Of a stretch of 33,196 nt of DNA, positions 1-7,777 are shown one piece after another. The stretch's first letter is position 1, and the number at the start of each line of letters is the position of its first letter. Below the pieces are notes generated by a model, which was not told where the DNA came from, searched no databases, and worked only from the letters and a program-made list of their open reading frames with translations. Where the stretch lies: assembly GCA_947470025.1 (NCBI GenBank), contig CANIRU010000013.1, positions 1 through 33,196 on the forward strand. The letters run 5' to 3'. The stretch is from Chloroflexota bacterium. GTDB taxonomy: Bacteria; Chloroflexota; Dehalococcoidia; UBA2979. Both the position numbers and the translations under genes were made by a program.

Positions 1-12
1 CGCGGGCCGTCC

Positions 13-44
13 GTTCGAGGTATCTCGAACCCGCCAGGGGCGGG
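13..44 (-). terminator. Tandem hairpins downstream of the first solute-binding protein gene
   Basis: Two perfect inverted repeats sit side by side just past the stop of the minus-strand gene ending at 56. The first is GTTCGAG/CTCGAAC (7 bp, loop GTAT, 13-30). The second is CCCGCC/GGCGGG (6 bp, loop AGG, 30-44). On the minus strand the GC-rich hairpin comes first. No clear T tract follows, so intrinsic termination is inferred from position and stem strength only. Confidence 0.45.
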
Positions 45-55
45 AGAAACGCGGG

Positions 56-1837
56 TTAGGCGTCCTTCCAGACGTACTTCATGATGTTCCAGTTCCAGCC
101 CGGAGGCGGACGGAAGTTGTGGACCTTCTTGTTGGAGACCACCGGGGAGTCCGGGGCCGGCCAGTAGAAGTTCCAGACGTTCTTCGCCATGCGCTTCTGC
201 ATGTCGTAGACGACCTCGCGGCGGGCGTTGCGGTCCTGCGTGAGGCGCTGCTTCTCCATGACGTCCAGGAACGCCACGTACTCCTTGTCGTTCTTGGCGA
301 GGGCGCCCCAGCTGTCCATGCTCGCGCCGACGAGCGCGCCGCCGCCGCCGACCTGCGCGAAGGCGTAGGTCTGGATGTCGGGCCGCACGATGAAGGACTG
401 GTACACGCCCTTCTTCGCCGCGTCGGTGTTCCTCAGGTGGGACGCGTACTCCACGATCTTGATGTCCATGGTGACGCCCACGTTGGCGAGCATCGACTTC
501 ATCAGGTCGGCGAACGGGTACGTCACGGTGTACGAGCCGATGTTGGAGGTCTGCAGCGGGAACTGCAGCTTCTCCGTCCCGGCGGCGGCGAGGAGCTTCT
601 TCGACTCGGCCGGGTCGTACTTGAACGACGGATCACCGTCCGCGCCCATCTTCGACGGATCCAGCGCCCAGTAGGTGAGCCACGGAAGCACCATGGTGCC
701 GTTGCGCCCACGTCCGCCGTACAGGTTCTTCACCCACGACTCGCGGTCTACAGCCTTCGCCACGGCGGAGCGGACGCGGACATCGTTGAACGGCGCCTGC
801 GTCATGTCGAAGATCCACGGGTTCCACACCATGCAGGGCTGCCAGTTGACCTGCAGGTTCTTCGCCTTCTCCAGCTCCAAGCCCTGCTGTACCGAGAACT
901 GAGTCAGCGGCCCGAATGCGTCCAACTGCTCGGCCTGCAGCGCGGCGGCGGCCGCCGCGGGGTCCAGGATTAGCGGATGGTCGATGCCGTCCAGGTAGGC
1001 GATCGAACTGTCGTAAAAGTTCGGGTTCTTCTTGAACTTGAACCCGGAGGCAGGGACGTACTCGGTCGGGTAGTAGGGGCCCGCACCGCGGACCTGCTCG
1101 ATGGAGATGATGTCGCCGTAGCCGGGCGCCGTCTTGCCTAGGTCGGTGCCCTTCTTCGTGACGACTTCCTTGTGCTCGACGGCCCACGTGTGCTGGCCGA
1201 GCATGGAGAGCACGTCCGCGTCGGGCTTGGCGACCTTGATCTGCAGCGTGTAGTCGTCGATGGCGGTCGCGTTCGGCTTCTTGCCGGTGTAGAGGCTGGG
1301 GAAGTTCACCTGCAGCCCCCCGGCCGGCGTCTTGATCGCGGACTGGCGCTCCAGCGTCCAGACAACGTCCTGCGCCTTCGCCTCGAGGCCGTCCGGGGTC
1401 TTCACGCCTTTGCGAAGCTTGAAGTTCCACGTGAGACCCTGGTCGGGGGTCTCCCACGACTCCGCGAGGTCGGGAATGACGTTCTCGACGGGGCCGGGGC
1501 TGTCGGGGCGCTCGTCCCACTGGGTGAGTTTCACGCCGGTGATGTTCGCGACGGAGCCCATCGCCGAACCGCCGACGCGGTCGAGGTCGAGGCCCGGCAC
1601 ATCGCCGGAGAGTTGACCGGCGATCCGGAGCGTGCCGCCCTTTTTCGCCTGCGCGCCGCCAGTCACGGCGGTCGCCGTCCCCGCCACGGCGGTGCCGCCG
1701 GCGGTTGGCTTCGAGGTTCCGCTGCTGCAGCCGATGAGCGCCGCCCCAGCGAGGCCGACCGCGCCCGCGGCTCCCCCTCGCAGCACGGAACGTCGCGATA
1801 CTTGATGCGATCCAGACCAGTAGCCCGCGTTGCTCAC
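56..1837 (-). CDS. Peptide/nickel-type ABC transporter solute-binding lipoprotein (SBP_bac_5)
   Basis: Periplasmic or surface-anchored binding protein of a dipeptide/oligopeptide-type ABC importer, 593 aa from a GTG at 1837. This start is chosen because the preceding reading frame is non-protein-like, an AGGGAGGG ribosome site lies about 8 nt upstream, and the start gives a clean export signal: twin arginine (R15-R16, RRSVLRGG), an Ala/Gly-rich hydrophobic stretch and a lipobox ending LIGC with Cys37 as lipid anchor. The mature part has the family's typical features: an early KKGGTLR strand, a LAESWE segment and LRKGVKTPDG, then a long C-terminal lobe. It resembles the second binding protein at 24452-26218, including the YWS residues ahead of the twin arginines. 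The ligand cannot be told; in this family it may be peptides, nickel, opines or other organic solutes. No permease gene adjoins it. Confidence 0.9.
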   Translation of the reverse strand: MSNAGYWSGSHQVSRRSVLRGGAAGAVGLAGAALIGCSSGTSKPTAGGTAVAGTATAVTGGAQAKKGGTLRIAGQLSGDVPGLDLDRVGGSAMGSVANITGVKLTQWDERPDSPGPVENVIPDLAESWETPDQGLTWNFKLRKGVKTPDGLEAKAQDVVWTLERQSAIKTPAGGLQVNFPSLYTGKKPNATAIDDYTLQIKVAKPDADVLSMLGQHTWAVEHKEVVTKKGTDLGKTAPGYGDIISIEQVRGAGPYYPTEYVPASGFKFKKNPNFYDSSIAYLDGIDHPLILDPAAAAAALQAEQLDAFGPLTQFSVQQGLELEKAKNLQVNWQPCMVWNPWIFDMTQAPFNDVRVRSAVAKAVDRESWVKNLYGGRGRNGTMVLPWLTYWALDPSKMGADGDPSFKYDPAESKKLLAAAGTEKLQFPLQTSNIGSYTVTYPFADLMKSMLANVGVTMDIKIVEYASHLRNTDAAKKGVYQSFIVRPDIQTYAFAQVGGGGALVGASMDSWGALAKNDKEYVAFLDVMEKQRLTQDRNARREVVYDMQKRMAKNVWNFYWPAPDSPVVSNKKVHNFRPPPGWNWNIMKYVWKDA

Positions 1838-1894
1838 GGTGAAGTCCCTCCCTCGACAGCCGTGCGGTCGGACGTCCGGCGTCCGATGCCGATA

Positions 1895-1929
1895 GCGGGT
1901 TATAACACGACGAATGCGCCCGCTGTTGA
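1895..1929 (-). promoter_or_regulatory. Possible promoter of the first solute-binding protein gene
   Basis: On the minus strand a TATAAC hexamer (1904-1899) is followed by CCGC, as in the TATAACCGC of the promoters near 19231 and 22034. A weak -35 candidate, TCAACA (1929-1924), lies 19 nt upstream. The TGTCCGTAGACG box of the other promoters is absent. Position about 60 nt before the GTG start is plausible. Confidence 0.35.
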
Positions 1930-2000
1930 GAAGGTACGCGCGAGGGGCGGCCGCGGATGTGCCGCTGAAGGCCCGGGAGCGGGCGGGGCGTCGGAAGCGG

Positions 2001-2876
2001 CTAGCCGAGCACCTCGGCGGGGTTCGCCTGCACCATGCGGCGGACGTCTTCCTTGCTGAACCCGGCGTCCAGGAAGCGCTCGATCCACGAGCCGAAGCCG
2101 GACGGGGCGGGCGGGTTCGGCGCCTGTCCGAGGTCGGTCGAGAGGATGACGTGGTCCGCCCCGACGGCTCGCACATCCGCGATCATCGCCGCGGCAGCCT
2201 CGTCGCCGCCGTCGCGGAACGAGTTCGTGCCGGCCTGCTCCACGAACGCGCCGAGGCCCGCGAGCTCCGTCTGCACCTCGACCGGGATGAAGAACGGCGT
2301 GGCGTGGGAGACGATCGAGCGGATGCCTCGACGGCGGGACTCGCGCACGAGGGCGAGCGTCTCGGTGGGCGAGAGGTGGCCGCTGCAGAGCGTCGCACCG
2401 TGCTCTGCGATCAGGTCGAGCAGCTCGTGCACGACCGGGATCAACGCGCCCGCGCCGTCGAGGACGGTGATCGCGGGTGCCTTCGCGTTCCAGCGCCCGA
2501 AGCGCTCGTGCGACCACACGCTGTCGAACGTCGGGAACCACACGACGCTGGTGCCGATGCGCAGGGCCGCATCGAGCGCGTCGGGGTTCAGCCCCCCGAC
2601 CTGGTGGTCGAGGGCGATCGCGCCGTGCACTTTCAGCGTCGGCACCTCCGCCTGCAGCGCCCACGCGAGGAGCTGCGTCGGAAACTCGTGGCTCTTCAGC
2701 ACGATGCCGGCCATGCCCGCCTCAACGGCCGCGTGCACGAGGGCGCGCGCGTCCATCTTGCGCTCAGCGAAGGGGTCCGGCGACCAGTGCGCGTGCACAT
2801 CGATGGCGCCGCGGAGCAGGTCGCGGGCGTCGTCGCGGAGCTCGGACAGCGATTCGGCACGGTAGGGCGTGGGCAC
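2001..2876 (-). CDS. DUF6282-type amidohydrolase-like protein
   Basis: Predicted cytoplasmic metal-dependent hydrolase of the amidohydrolase/PHP-like TIM-barrel class, 291 aa from a GTG at 2876 with a weak AAGGGA site upstream. Visible metal-site candidates are the N-terminal DVHAHWSPD (HxH after the first strand, about residues 26-34), LKSHEFPT (about 60), LCSGHLSPTE in the middle, IVSHATPFF, and a late STDLGQ Asp, matching the spread of ligands expected around such a barrel. The overall pattern matches the DUF6282 family, whose substrates are unknown. It lies between a binding protein and an MFS carrier on the same strand, 64 nt from the MFS gene, so the two may be co-transcribed and the carrier may import its substrate. 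Family placement is from recognised motifs. Confidence 0.75.
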   Translation of the reverse strand: MPTPYRAESLSELRDDARDLLRGAIDVHAHWSPDPFAERKMDARALVHAAVEAGMAGIVLKSHEFPTQLLAWALQAEVPTLKVHGAIALDHQVGGLNPDALDAALRIGTSVVWFPTFDSVWSHERFGRWNAKAPAITVLDGAGALIPVVHELLDLIAEHGATLCSGHLSPTETLALVRESRRRGIRSIVSHATPFFIPVEVQTELAGLGAFVEQAGTNSFRDGGDEAAAAMIADVRAVGADHVILSTDLGQAPNPPAPSGFGSWIERFLDAGFSKEDVRRMVQANPAEVLG

Positions 2877-2940
2877 GGTGGTTCCCTTCGGTCAGGCGGA
2901 TGTCTCGCGGCACGATACAGCAACACCCGGCGCCGGCGCG

Positions 2941-4266
2941 TCAGGCGGCAGCCGATGCGCCTCGCTCGGTCGGGTGCACCGGCGGGGGCGACAGAGCGAA
3001 CGCGATCGCGGCGACGACGCAGACCGCCGCGAACGCGAGGAACGCGGGGACGTAGCCGCCGGTCGCGTCGAACACGGCGGCCGTGATCAGCGGCGCCATC
3101 CCGCCGACGGCGGTGTTCGCGAGCGTCGAAAAGCCGGTCAGCGACCCCACGATGCGGCGCCCGTAATAGTCGGGGATCGCCTGCACGTTGAGCAGCTGCG
3201 AGCCGGAGACCGCGACGCCCAGCCACAGCGTGGTGATCGCAATCCCGGTGTACGTCCGCTGGAAGGTGAAGAACGCGATCGAGATCGTGTAGATGACGGC
3301 GAACGCGACCAGTGTCCGGTAGAGCCCGATCCGTCCCAGGAACCACGCCCATACCCATCGCCCCGCGAAGACGCCGCCGCCGTAGATCGACACGATCCAC
3401 GCGCCATCGATCGCGGAGTAGCCGAACGACTGCACGAACCCCGAGATGTTGATGAAAATCGCCGACGAGGGCATCGAGGTGAGCAGGAAGCCAGTGGTCA
3501 TGAGCCAGAACGCGCGCGTCCGCAGTGCTTCGCGCACGGTCCATGCCGCGTCACGGATGCGAGTGCTCGGGCGTCCCGCGGCAGCCGCGGCAGCCTCGCG
3601 TGCGTCGAGCTCGCCCGGCGTGTCACCGTCGGGGAGCAACCCGACGTCCTCGGGCCGGCGGCGGATCGTGACCCAGCAAGCCGGCGCGACCGTGAAGCAG
3701 GCGATGCCGAGGATGAGCCAGACCATGCGCCACCCGTAGTGCTCGTTCACCCATGCGGCAGCAGGTACCGCGGCGATCCCGGCCGTGGCCGAGCCCATCG
3801 AGTACCACGCCACCGCGCGATTCCGATTCCGGACAAACCAGTTCGGGATCATCACCCGGGGGCCGAGCAGTCCGATGCCCGGCGTCGCGATGCCGTAGAG
3901 CGTCCACGCGAGGTAGACCGCCGGCTTGCTGTACGCCATCGACACCGCGATGAGGCCGACTCCTGCGATGACCGAGCTGACCGTCATCAGCACGCGCGAC
4001 CCGTGGCGATCGACGATCGGACCGAGCGGCAGCGCGAGCACGCCGCTCAGACCGCGTGTGAGCAGCAGGACGGCGGTGATGCTCTTCTGATTCCAACCCA
4101 GGTCGTGCTGCATCGGCAGGATCAGGGATCCGAAGATCCAGCCGCCGGCGCCCGCGGTGATCAGCTGCGTGTAGTACGAGATGAGGACGATCCACCACCC
4201 GCGGTAGACCCCGCGAAGGCGCGTCCGCTGTGCGGCGAAGAGACTCGCGGCGCTCACCTCGACCAT
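2941..4266 (-). CDS. MFS transporter (monocarboxylate/oxalate-formate-like)
   Basis: Inner-membrane major facilitator, 441 aa, about 12 hydrophobic segments in two halves joined by a polar, Ala-rich loop near residues 210-240. Between TM2 and TM3 is the conserved loop seen here as GPIVDRHGSR (family pattern G-x3-D-R-x-G-x-R). The N-terminal YRGWWIV and the NWFVRNRNRAVA stretch after TM4 are typical of carriers that take up monocarboxylates or oxalate/formate-like acids. The start at 4266 has no strong ribosome site; a GTG three codons inside is an alternative. Gene order (DUF6282 hydrolase downstream on the same strand) suggests uptake of an organic acid for catabolism. Substrate is inference only. 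Confidence 0.85.
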   Translation of the reverse strand: MVEVSAASLFAAQRTRLRGVYRGWWIVLISYYTQLITAGAGGWIFGSLILPMQHDLGWNQKSITAVLLLTRGLSGVLALPLGPIVDRHGSRVLMTVSSVIAGVGLIAVSMAYSKPAVYLAWTLYGIATPGIGLLGPRVMIPNWFVRNRNRAVAWYSMGSATAGIAAVPAAAWVNEHYGWRMVWLILGIACFTVAPACWVTIRRRPEDVGLLPDGDTPGELDAREAAAAAAGRPSTRIRDAAWTVREALRTRAFWLMTTGFLLTSMPSSAIFINISGFVQSFGYSAIDGAWIVSIYGGGVFAGRWVWAWFLGRIGLYRTLVAFAVIYTISIAFFTFQRTYTGIAITTLWLGVAVSGSQLLNVQAIPDYYGRRIVGSLTGFSTLANTAVGGMAPLITAAVFDATGGYVPAFLAFAAVCVVAAIAFALSPPPVHPTERGASAAA

Positions 4267-4394
4267 CCGATCTCACTGCGAGCCTGGGGGTGGCGTGCCA
4301 TGCCCCGGCGAGTGCATGCGGATGGTACACGCGCCTCGCAACGAGATTGGGCGCGGGCGGGGAGTGAACGTTGAGGTGACGAGTCCGCTCAACT

Positions 4395-4496
4395 TGGCCG
4401 CGCGGGGCGGCCCACCCCTGCCCCTCCCTGCGCGGGAGGGTTCCGAAAAGGAGACGAACCAACCGTGAGGAGCTGCGCCCCTCACGCTCCCGGCAG
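4395..4496 (-). repeat. Dispersed two-hairpin repeat, copy 1 (minus orientation)
   Basis: Read on the minus strand this block begins CTGCCGGGAG, then has a 23-nt hairpin (10-bp arms, loop GCA, one mismatch) with core GAGGGGCGCAGC, a variable TTGGTTC spacer, a CCTCCCGCG/GGGAGG hairpin, and ends GGGGTGGGCCGCCC. It aligns almost end to end with 16372-16474. The outer bases of the first hairpin differ between the copies but still pair in both. Confidence 0.8.
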
Positions 4497-4581
4497 AATC
4501 CGTCTGGCCGCGCTGCGTTAGTGCGAGGGATTCGAACCGCTGCCAGAGCAGCCATCGGAAGCGTTCCGCAGATCGGGTTCC

Positions 4582-4682
4582 TCAAAGGGCGAAGCCCTTT
4601 GAACGTCATCCCCCTTCCCGCGCCCCGCGCGAAGCGCTGCTCTGGCGGGAGGCACCGCGGCGGCAGGGGGATGGGCCGCCCC
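4582..4682 (+). repeat. Dispersed two-hairpin repeat, degenerate copy 2 (plus orientation)
   Basis: A perfect hairpin with arms TCAAAGGGC/GCCCTTTGA and loop GAA (4582-4602) is followed by CTTCCCGCGCC, a longer GC-rich middle, then GGCGGGAGG and GGGGGATGGGCCGCCCC. The order of parts is the same as in copies 1 and 3 but the bases have diverged. It faces copy 1. Confidence 0.55.
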
Positions 4683-4707
4683 GCTCGTCCACCTCGATCT
4701 TCCGCGC

Positions 4708-5256
4708 TTACGGCAGTCGAGGCGTCCCGGCGGGGGCTTCGACCTCGAAGGTGTTGAGCGCCGTGCCGACGAACAGGTAGTAGCCGACGAGGCCGGCGAG
4801 GTCGACGACGCCCGCGTTGCCGTAGCGCGCCAGGAGCGCGTCGAACGTCGGTTGGGTCACGCGCTTCTCATCGAGGAGTTCGCGGACGTACTGGATGATC
4901 TCGCGCTCCTCGTCGGTGAGGGTCGACAGGTCTCCACGGTTCGCGATCGTGTCGATCACCACCTGTCGCACTCCATCCCGGAGTCCGAACGCGACGTGGC
5001 TGGCCCACATCACCTCGGCGTTCATGAACCGGGCAACGGCCAGCGTAGCGGTCTCCACCTGCGCGGGCGTGAGCCGGGAGTTGAAGCGCACATAGTTACC
5101 AAGGTTCGAGGAGCGCGTCGCCACCTCCGGGCTGTGCAGAAGCACGCCGTACGGACCGCCCATCGAGCCGCCGCGCGCACCGGCCACCTCGTCAAACGCG
5201 GCGCGGAGCTCCTCGGGGGTCTCGTCGCGAGTGATGTAGCTGGGGATGCGCGGCAT
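4708..5256 (-). CDS. Carboxymuconolactone decarboxylase-like (CMD/AhpD fold) protein
   Basis: All-helical CMD-family protein, 182 aa, with a GAGAGGAAC ribosome site ahead of the ATG. The middle carries the usual family run RLTPAQVETATLAVARF followed by a helix with EVMWASHVAFGL. In redox-active AhpD-type members this region has a CxxC pair; here no cysteine is present, so peroxide-reducing or disulfide chemistry is unlikely. A decarboxylase/lactone role as in the protocatechuate pathway or a non-catalytic role remains open. It is divergent from the EthD-like gene at 5364, with about 107 nt between starts. The catabolic enzymes nearby suit an aromatic or lactone pathway, but the substrate cannot be named. 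Confidence 0.8.
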   Translation of the reverse strand: MPRIPSYITRDETPEELRAAFDEVAGARGGSMGGPYGVLLHSPEVATRSSNLGNYVRFNSRLTPAQVETATLAVARFMNAEVMWASHVAFGLRDGVRQVVIDTIANRGDLSTLTDEEREIIQYVRELLDEKRVTQPTFDALLARYGNAGVVDLAGLVGYYLFVGTALNTFEVEAPAGTPRLP

Positions 5257-5363
5257 GGCAGTTCCTCTCGAGGGCGACGGCGGGCTGGCGAGAGGATACG
5301 CGCGGCGCGGCTATGATGCCCGCGTCGCGTGCCGAGATGACGCGACCAGTGAAGGAGCGCGCG

Positions 5364-6059
5364 ATGCCTGACGTCGGTGGTGGATTGCTGCTGGTCCTCG
5401 CGGACGAAGCCCCCGGTCAGTACCTGGAGATGGAGCGCTGGTACGAAGATGACCACCTCTACGAGCGCTCCGCTATCGAGGGCTTCCTGTACTCGCGCCG
5501 CTACATCTCGCTGGAGGGGAGGCCTCGTTCGCTGACGCTCTACGAACTCACCGACGCGGGCGTCGTGCATGGCGACGGGTACGCGAAGGCGTGGGAGCGT
5601 GAGAACCGCATCGCCGCGCAGCGCAAGGATGCCGGCAACCCGATCCCCCAGCGTATGGTCATGACCGTCCGCAACGAGTACGAGCGCATCGCCTCGGTCG
5701 GCAAGCACCCGCGCGACATCGGCGCGTTCATCTGGATGGTGCGCGAGGACATCCCCGAGGCGCAGGCCGCGGTGCTGACGCGCTGGTATGACGAGGAGCA
5801 CCTGCCGCTGGTGACCGCGCTCCCCACCGTGCGCGGCGTGCGTCGCTACCGCGCGACGGTCGGGACGCCTGCGTACCTCACGGTGTACGACCTTGCCACT
5901 GCCGACACCGTGACGAGCGATGCGTGGAAGCGATCGTTCGAGACGCCGTCGGCCGGGATTCTTGCGCAGCGCACCGAGGCGATCACGAATCTCGGACAGT
6001 TCTTCAAGTATGTTGATCACGAAGAAGCACTGCGCGAGATGGCGACGTGGCCGCAGTAG
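5364..6059 (+). CDS. Tandem-duplicated dimeric alpha/beta-barrel (EthD/DUF4286-like) protein
   Basis: Soluble protein of 231 aa. The ATG at 5364 is preferred to upstream ATGs because AAGGAG lies 6 nt before it. It is an internal duplication of a ferredoxin-like domain: residues about 5-85 and 120-205 align, with ERWYEDDHLYERSAIEGF matching TRWYDEEHLPLVTALPTV, and SLTLYELTDA matching YLTVYDLATA. Each half thus has the W-Y-x3-H-L helix and the T-x-Y-x-L strand of dimeric alpha/beta-barrel proteins. The two halves probably form within one chain the dimer that single-domain relatives form between chains. Relatives are linked to ether or aromatic degradation and polyketide ring chemistry; no specific reaction can be assigned. 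A 47-nt gap precedes the nitroreductase gene on the same strand. Confidence 0.7.
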   Translation: MPDVGGGLLLVLADEAPGQYLEMERWYEDDHLYERSAIEGFLYSRRYISLEGRPRSLTLYELTDAGVVHGDGYAKAWERENRIAAQRKDAGNPIPQRMVMTVRNEYERIASVGKHPRDIGAFIWMVREDIPEAQAAVLTRWYDEEHLPLVTALPTVRGVRRYRATVGTPAYLTVYDLATADTVTSDAWKRSFETPSAGILAQRTEAITNLGQFFKYVDHEEALREMATWPQ

Positions 6060-6106
6060 ACATCACTGCGATCCGGCGTCGATCGCGAGCGGACGAATGA
6101 GGCACG

Positions 6107-6667
6107 ATGGACGTCTACACCGCGATCGAGACGCGGCGCGATAGCGAGACCTGCGCGCCGGAGCCGCGCCCCCCGCGCGAGGTGATCGAACGGTTGATCA
6201 CCGCCGCGACGTGGGCGCCCAGCCACCGCCGCACGGAACCGTGGCGGTTCACCGTTCTCGCGGGCGATGCGCGCTCCTCGATGGGGAGTGCCATCGCGGA
6301 TTGGATGGCAGGGAGCGGCGCGGCGAACGAGGGCCAACAGGCCGCCACACGGGTGCGCCTGCTACGCGCGCCGGTCGTCATCGTGGTATCGCAGGTCGGC
6401 AGCCCCGACGATGCGATGCGCGACCGCGAGGACTACGCCGCGTGCTGGTGTGCGATCGAGAACCTGCTGCTCGCCGCACAGGCCGAAGGCCTCGCCGCCC
6501 ACACGAGCACGGGTGGCATGGTGGAGTTCGCCGGCGCGAAGCAGTACCTCGGTCTCGAGGAGCATGACCACATCATCGCGTACATCTACCTCGGCTACCC
6601 GCCCGAAGGCGGCGTGACCAAGCAAGGCGCGAGGCGCCCGCCGGTGGTGCGCTGGGAGTGGGAGTGA
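6107..6667 (+). CDS. Nitroreductase-family FMN oxidoreductase
   Basis: Cytoplasmic NAD(P)H- and FMN-dependent oxidoreductase of the nitroreductase fold, 186 aa, close to the minimal length for this family. Seen features are the N-terminal IETRRDSE (phosphate-binding Arg pair at the usual RRS position), ATWAPSHRRTEPWRF (FMN-contact segment of the YdjA/TdsD-like branch), a central AAQAEGLAAHTSTG helix and the late IIAYIYLGYPPE strand. GAGG precedes the start. It follows the EthD-like gene and converges on the CorA gene with only 7 nt between stops. Reduction of nitro, quinone or enone groups is possible; substrate unknown. Confidence 0.85.
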   Translation: MDVYTAIETRRDSETCAPEPRPPREVIERLITAATWAPSHRRTEPWRFTVLAGDARSSMGSAIADWMAGSGAANEGQQAATRVRLLRAPVVIVVSQVGSPDDAMRDREDYAACWCAIENLLLAAQAEGLAAHTSTGGMVEFAGAKQYLGLEEHDHIIAYIYLGYPPEGGVTKQGARRPPVVRWEWE

Positions 6668-6674
6668 CGCAGGC

Positions 6675-7652
6675 CTACAACCACTCCTTGCGGCGGAACA
6701 GCACGTAGAGGCCCAGCGACAGTCCCGCGGTCAACCCGATCGAGGCCCACGCGCCCCACACTTCGCCGAAGCCGGGGTACGGCACGTTCATCCCGTAGAA
6801 GCCGGTGATCAGTGTCGGCACGGCGATGATCGCCGCCCAGCTCGTCACCTGCTTCATGATCAGGTTCTGCCGGTAATCGCGCAGTGACAGGTTCGTCTCC
6901 ACGATCGTGCCGACGAGGTCACGCAGCGCGTCCGTCGACTCGGTGACGCGCAGGATGTGGTCGTAGACGTCCTGGTAGTACGGGTACAGCTCGTCGGCGA
7001 CGGCGGAATGTTCGCGGCGCATCAGCGAGCTGACGGCCTCGCGCATCGGCACGACGAGGCGGTGGAAGTGCACGAGCGCCTGCCGCATCAGGAACCATCG
7101 ACGTTGCTCGACGGGCGTCAGCGGACGTTCTGCGAAGATGCCCTCGCTGACTTCGTCGTAGTAGTCGTCGAACATCCCGACCGCGTCGAAGTAGCCGTCC
7201 ACGATCACGTCGAGCAGCCCGTAGAGCAGGAAGCTCACGCCAAGCCGCGCAAGGTCGGGCGACTGGTCCCAGCGGCTCGTCATCGCGTCCACGTCGAAGC
7301 CAGCGTCCTTGCGCACCGTCACGATCCAGCGCTCGTTGAGGAAGGTGTCCACTTCGGTCTCGCGAACCTCAGCGGTGGCCGGTTCGATGGCGAGCCAGTG
7401 GGACGAGAGGAAGAGGTGCGTGTCGTAGCGGTCGAGCTTCGGGCGCTGGTGCGGGCCGAGCGCGTCGTCCACGGCGAGTTCGTGCAGGTCGAGCTCCACA
7501 GCGAGCTGCTCGAGGTCGGCGCGGTCGGGGTTGAGGAAGTCCACCCACACGAACGTGTCCGGGCGGGCGAGCTGGACCGAGACATCCTCCAGCGGGAAGT
7601 CCGACGACTCGAGCATGCCGTTGCAGTAGACGCGGGTGTGAGCAGCGGTCAT
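6675..7652 (-). CDS. corA: CorA-family divalent-cation channel/transporter
   Basis: Inner-membrane pentameric channel for Mg2+ (also Co2+/Ni2+ in some members), 325 aa. The start at 7652 is chosen because GAGGGAG lies just upstream and the longer open frame is not protein-like. The N-terminal two thirds form the soluble alpha/beta funnel (ending with the acidic YFDAVGMFDDYYDEVSEGIF region and a long stalk helix). The C-terminus holds two membrane helices with the signature GMN in FYGMNVPYPGF on the loop between them and a basic tail FRRKEW. All the diagnostic parts are intact. It lies downstream of an Eis-type gene on the same strand, with a repeat element in the 125-nt gap. Confidence 0.92.
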   Translation of the reverse strand: MTAAHTRVYCNGMLESSDFPLEDVSVQLARPDTFVWVDFLNPDRADLEQLAVELDLHELAVDDALGPHQRPKLDRYDTHLFLSSHWLAIEPATAEVRETEVDTFLNERWIVTVRKDAGFDVDAMTSRWDQSPDLARLGVSFLLYGLLDVIVDGYFDAVGMFDDYYDEVSEGIFAERPLTPVEQRRWFLMRQALVHFHRLVVPMREAVSSLMRREHSAVADELYPYYQDVYDHILRVTESTDALRDLVGTIVETNLSLRDYRQNLIMKQVTSWAAIIAVPTLITGFYGMNVPYPGFGEVWGAWASIGLTAGLSLGLYVLFRRKEWL

Positions 7653-7722
7653 GCGGACTCCCTCGCGTGCGCGGATGACATCGTCCAGTGTGCGCGCTCG
7701 ACTGCTCTCTGCGCGACTTGAG

Positions 7723-7772
7723 GCCCGCAGGTCTGGATCACGCGTGCCGGGTATTCCCGGCATGAGCGCGAA
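7723..7772. repeat. Direct repeat with GCCGGGTATTCCCGGC hairpin, copy 1
   Basis: Block running CCCGCAGGTC..GGATC...GCCGGGTATTCCCGGC then ATGAGCGCGAA on the plus strand. The 16-nt core is a perfect inverted repeat with loop TATT. It lies between the end of the Eis-type gene and the start of corA, about 70 nt before the corA start. A longer copy occupies 9052-9132. Confidence 0.7.
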
Positions 7773-7777
7773 GGAGA

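Larger units (their letters stand above)
4267..4707. other. 441-bp gene-free interval holding two structured repeats
   Basis: No convincing open frame is present between the start of the MFS gene and the end of the CMD-like gene, both on the minus strand. The interval holds two copies of a dispersed hairpin repeat in opposite orientations (listed separately) and a short GGATTCGAACC string near 4529 that resembles a tRNA T-loop on the minus strand but lacks a pairing stem. Confidence 0.7.

Noticed and set aside
4525-4545. GGATTCGAACC string resembling a tRNA T-loop on the minus strand
   Set aside because: The bases flanking the loop do not pair into a T stem, and no anticodon or acceptor arms can be found around it. 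At most it is a tRNA relic.
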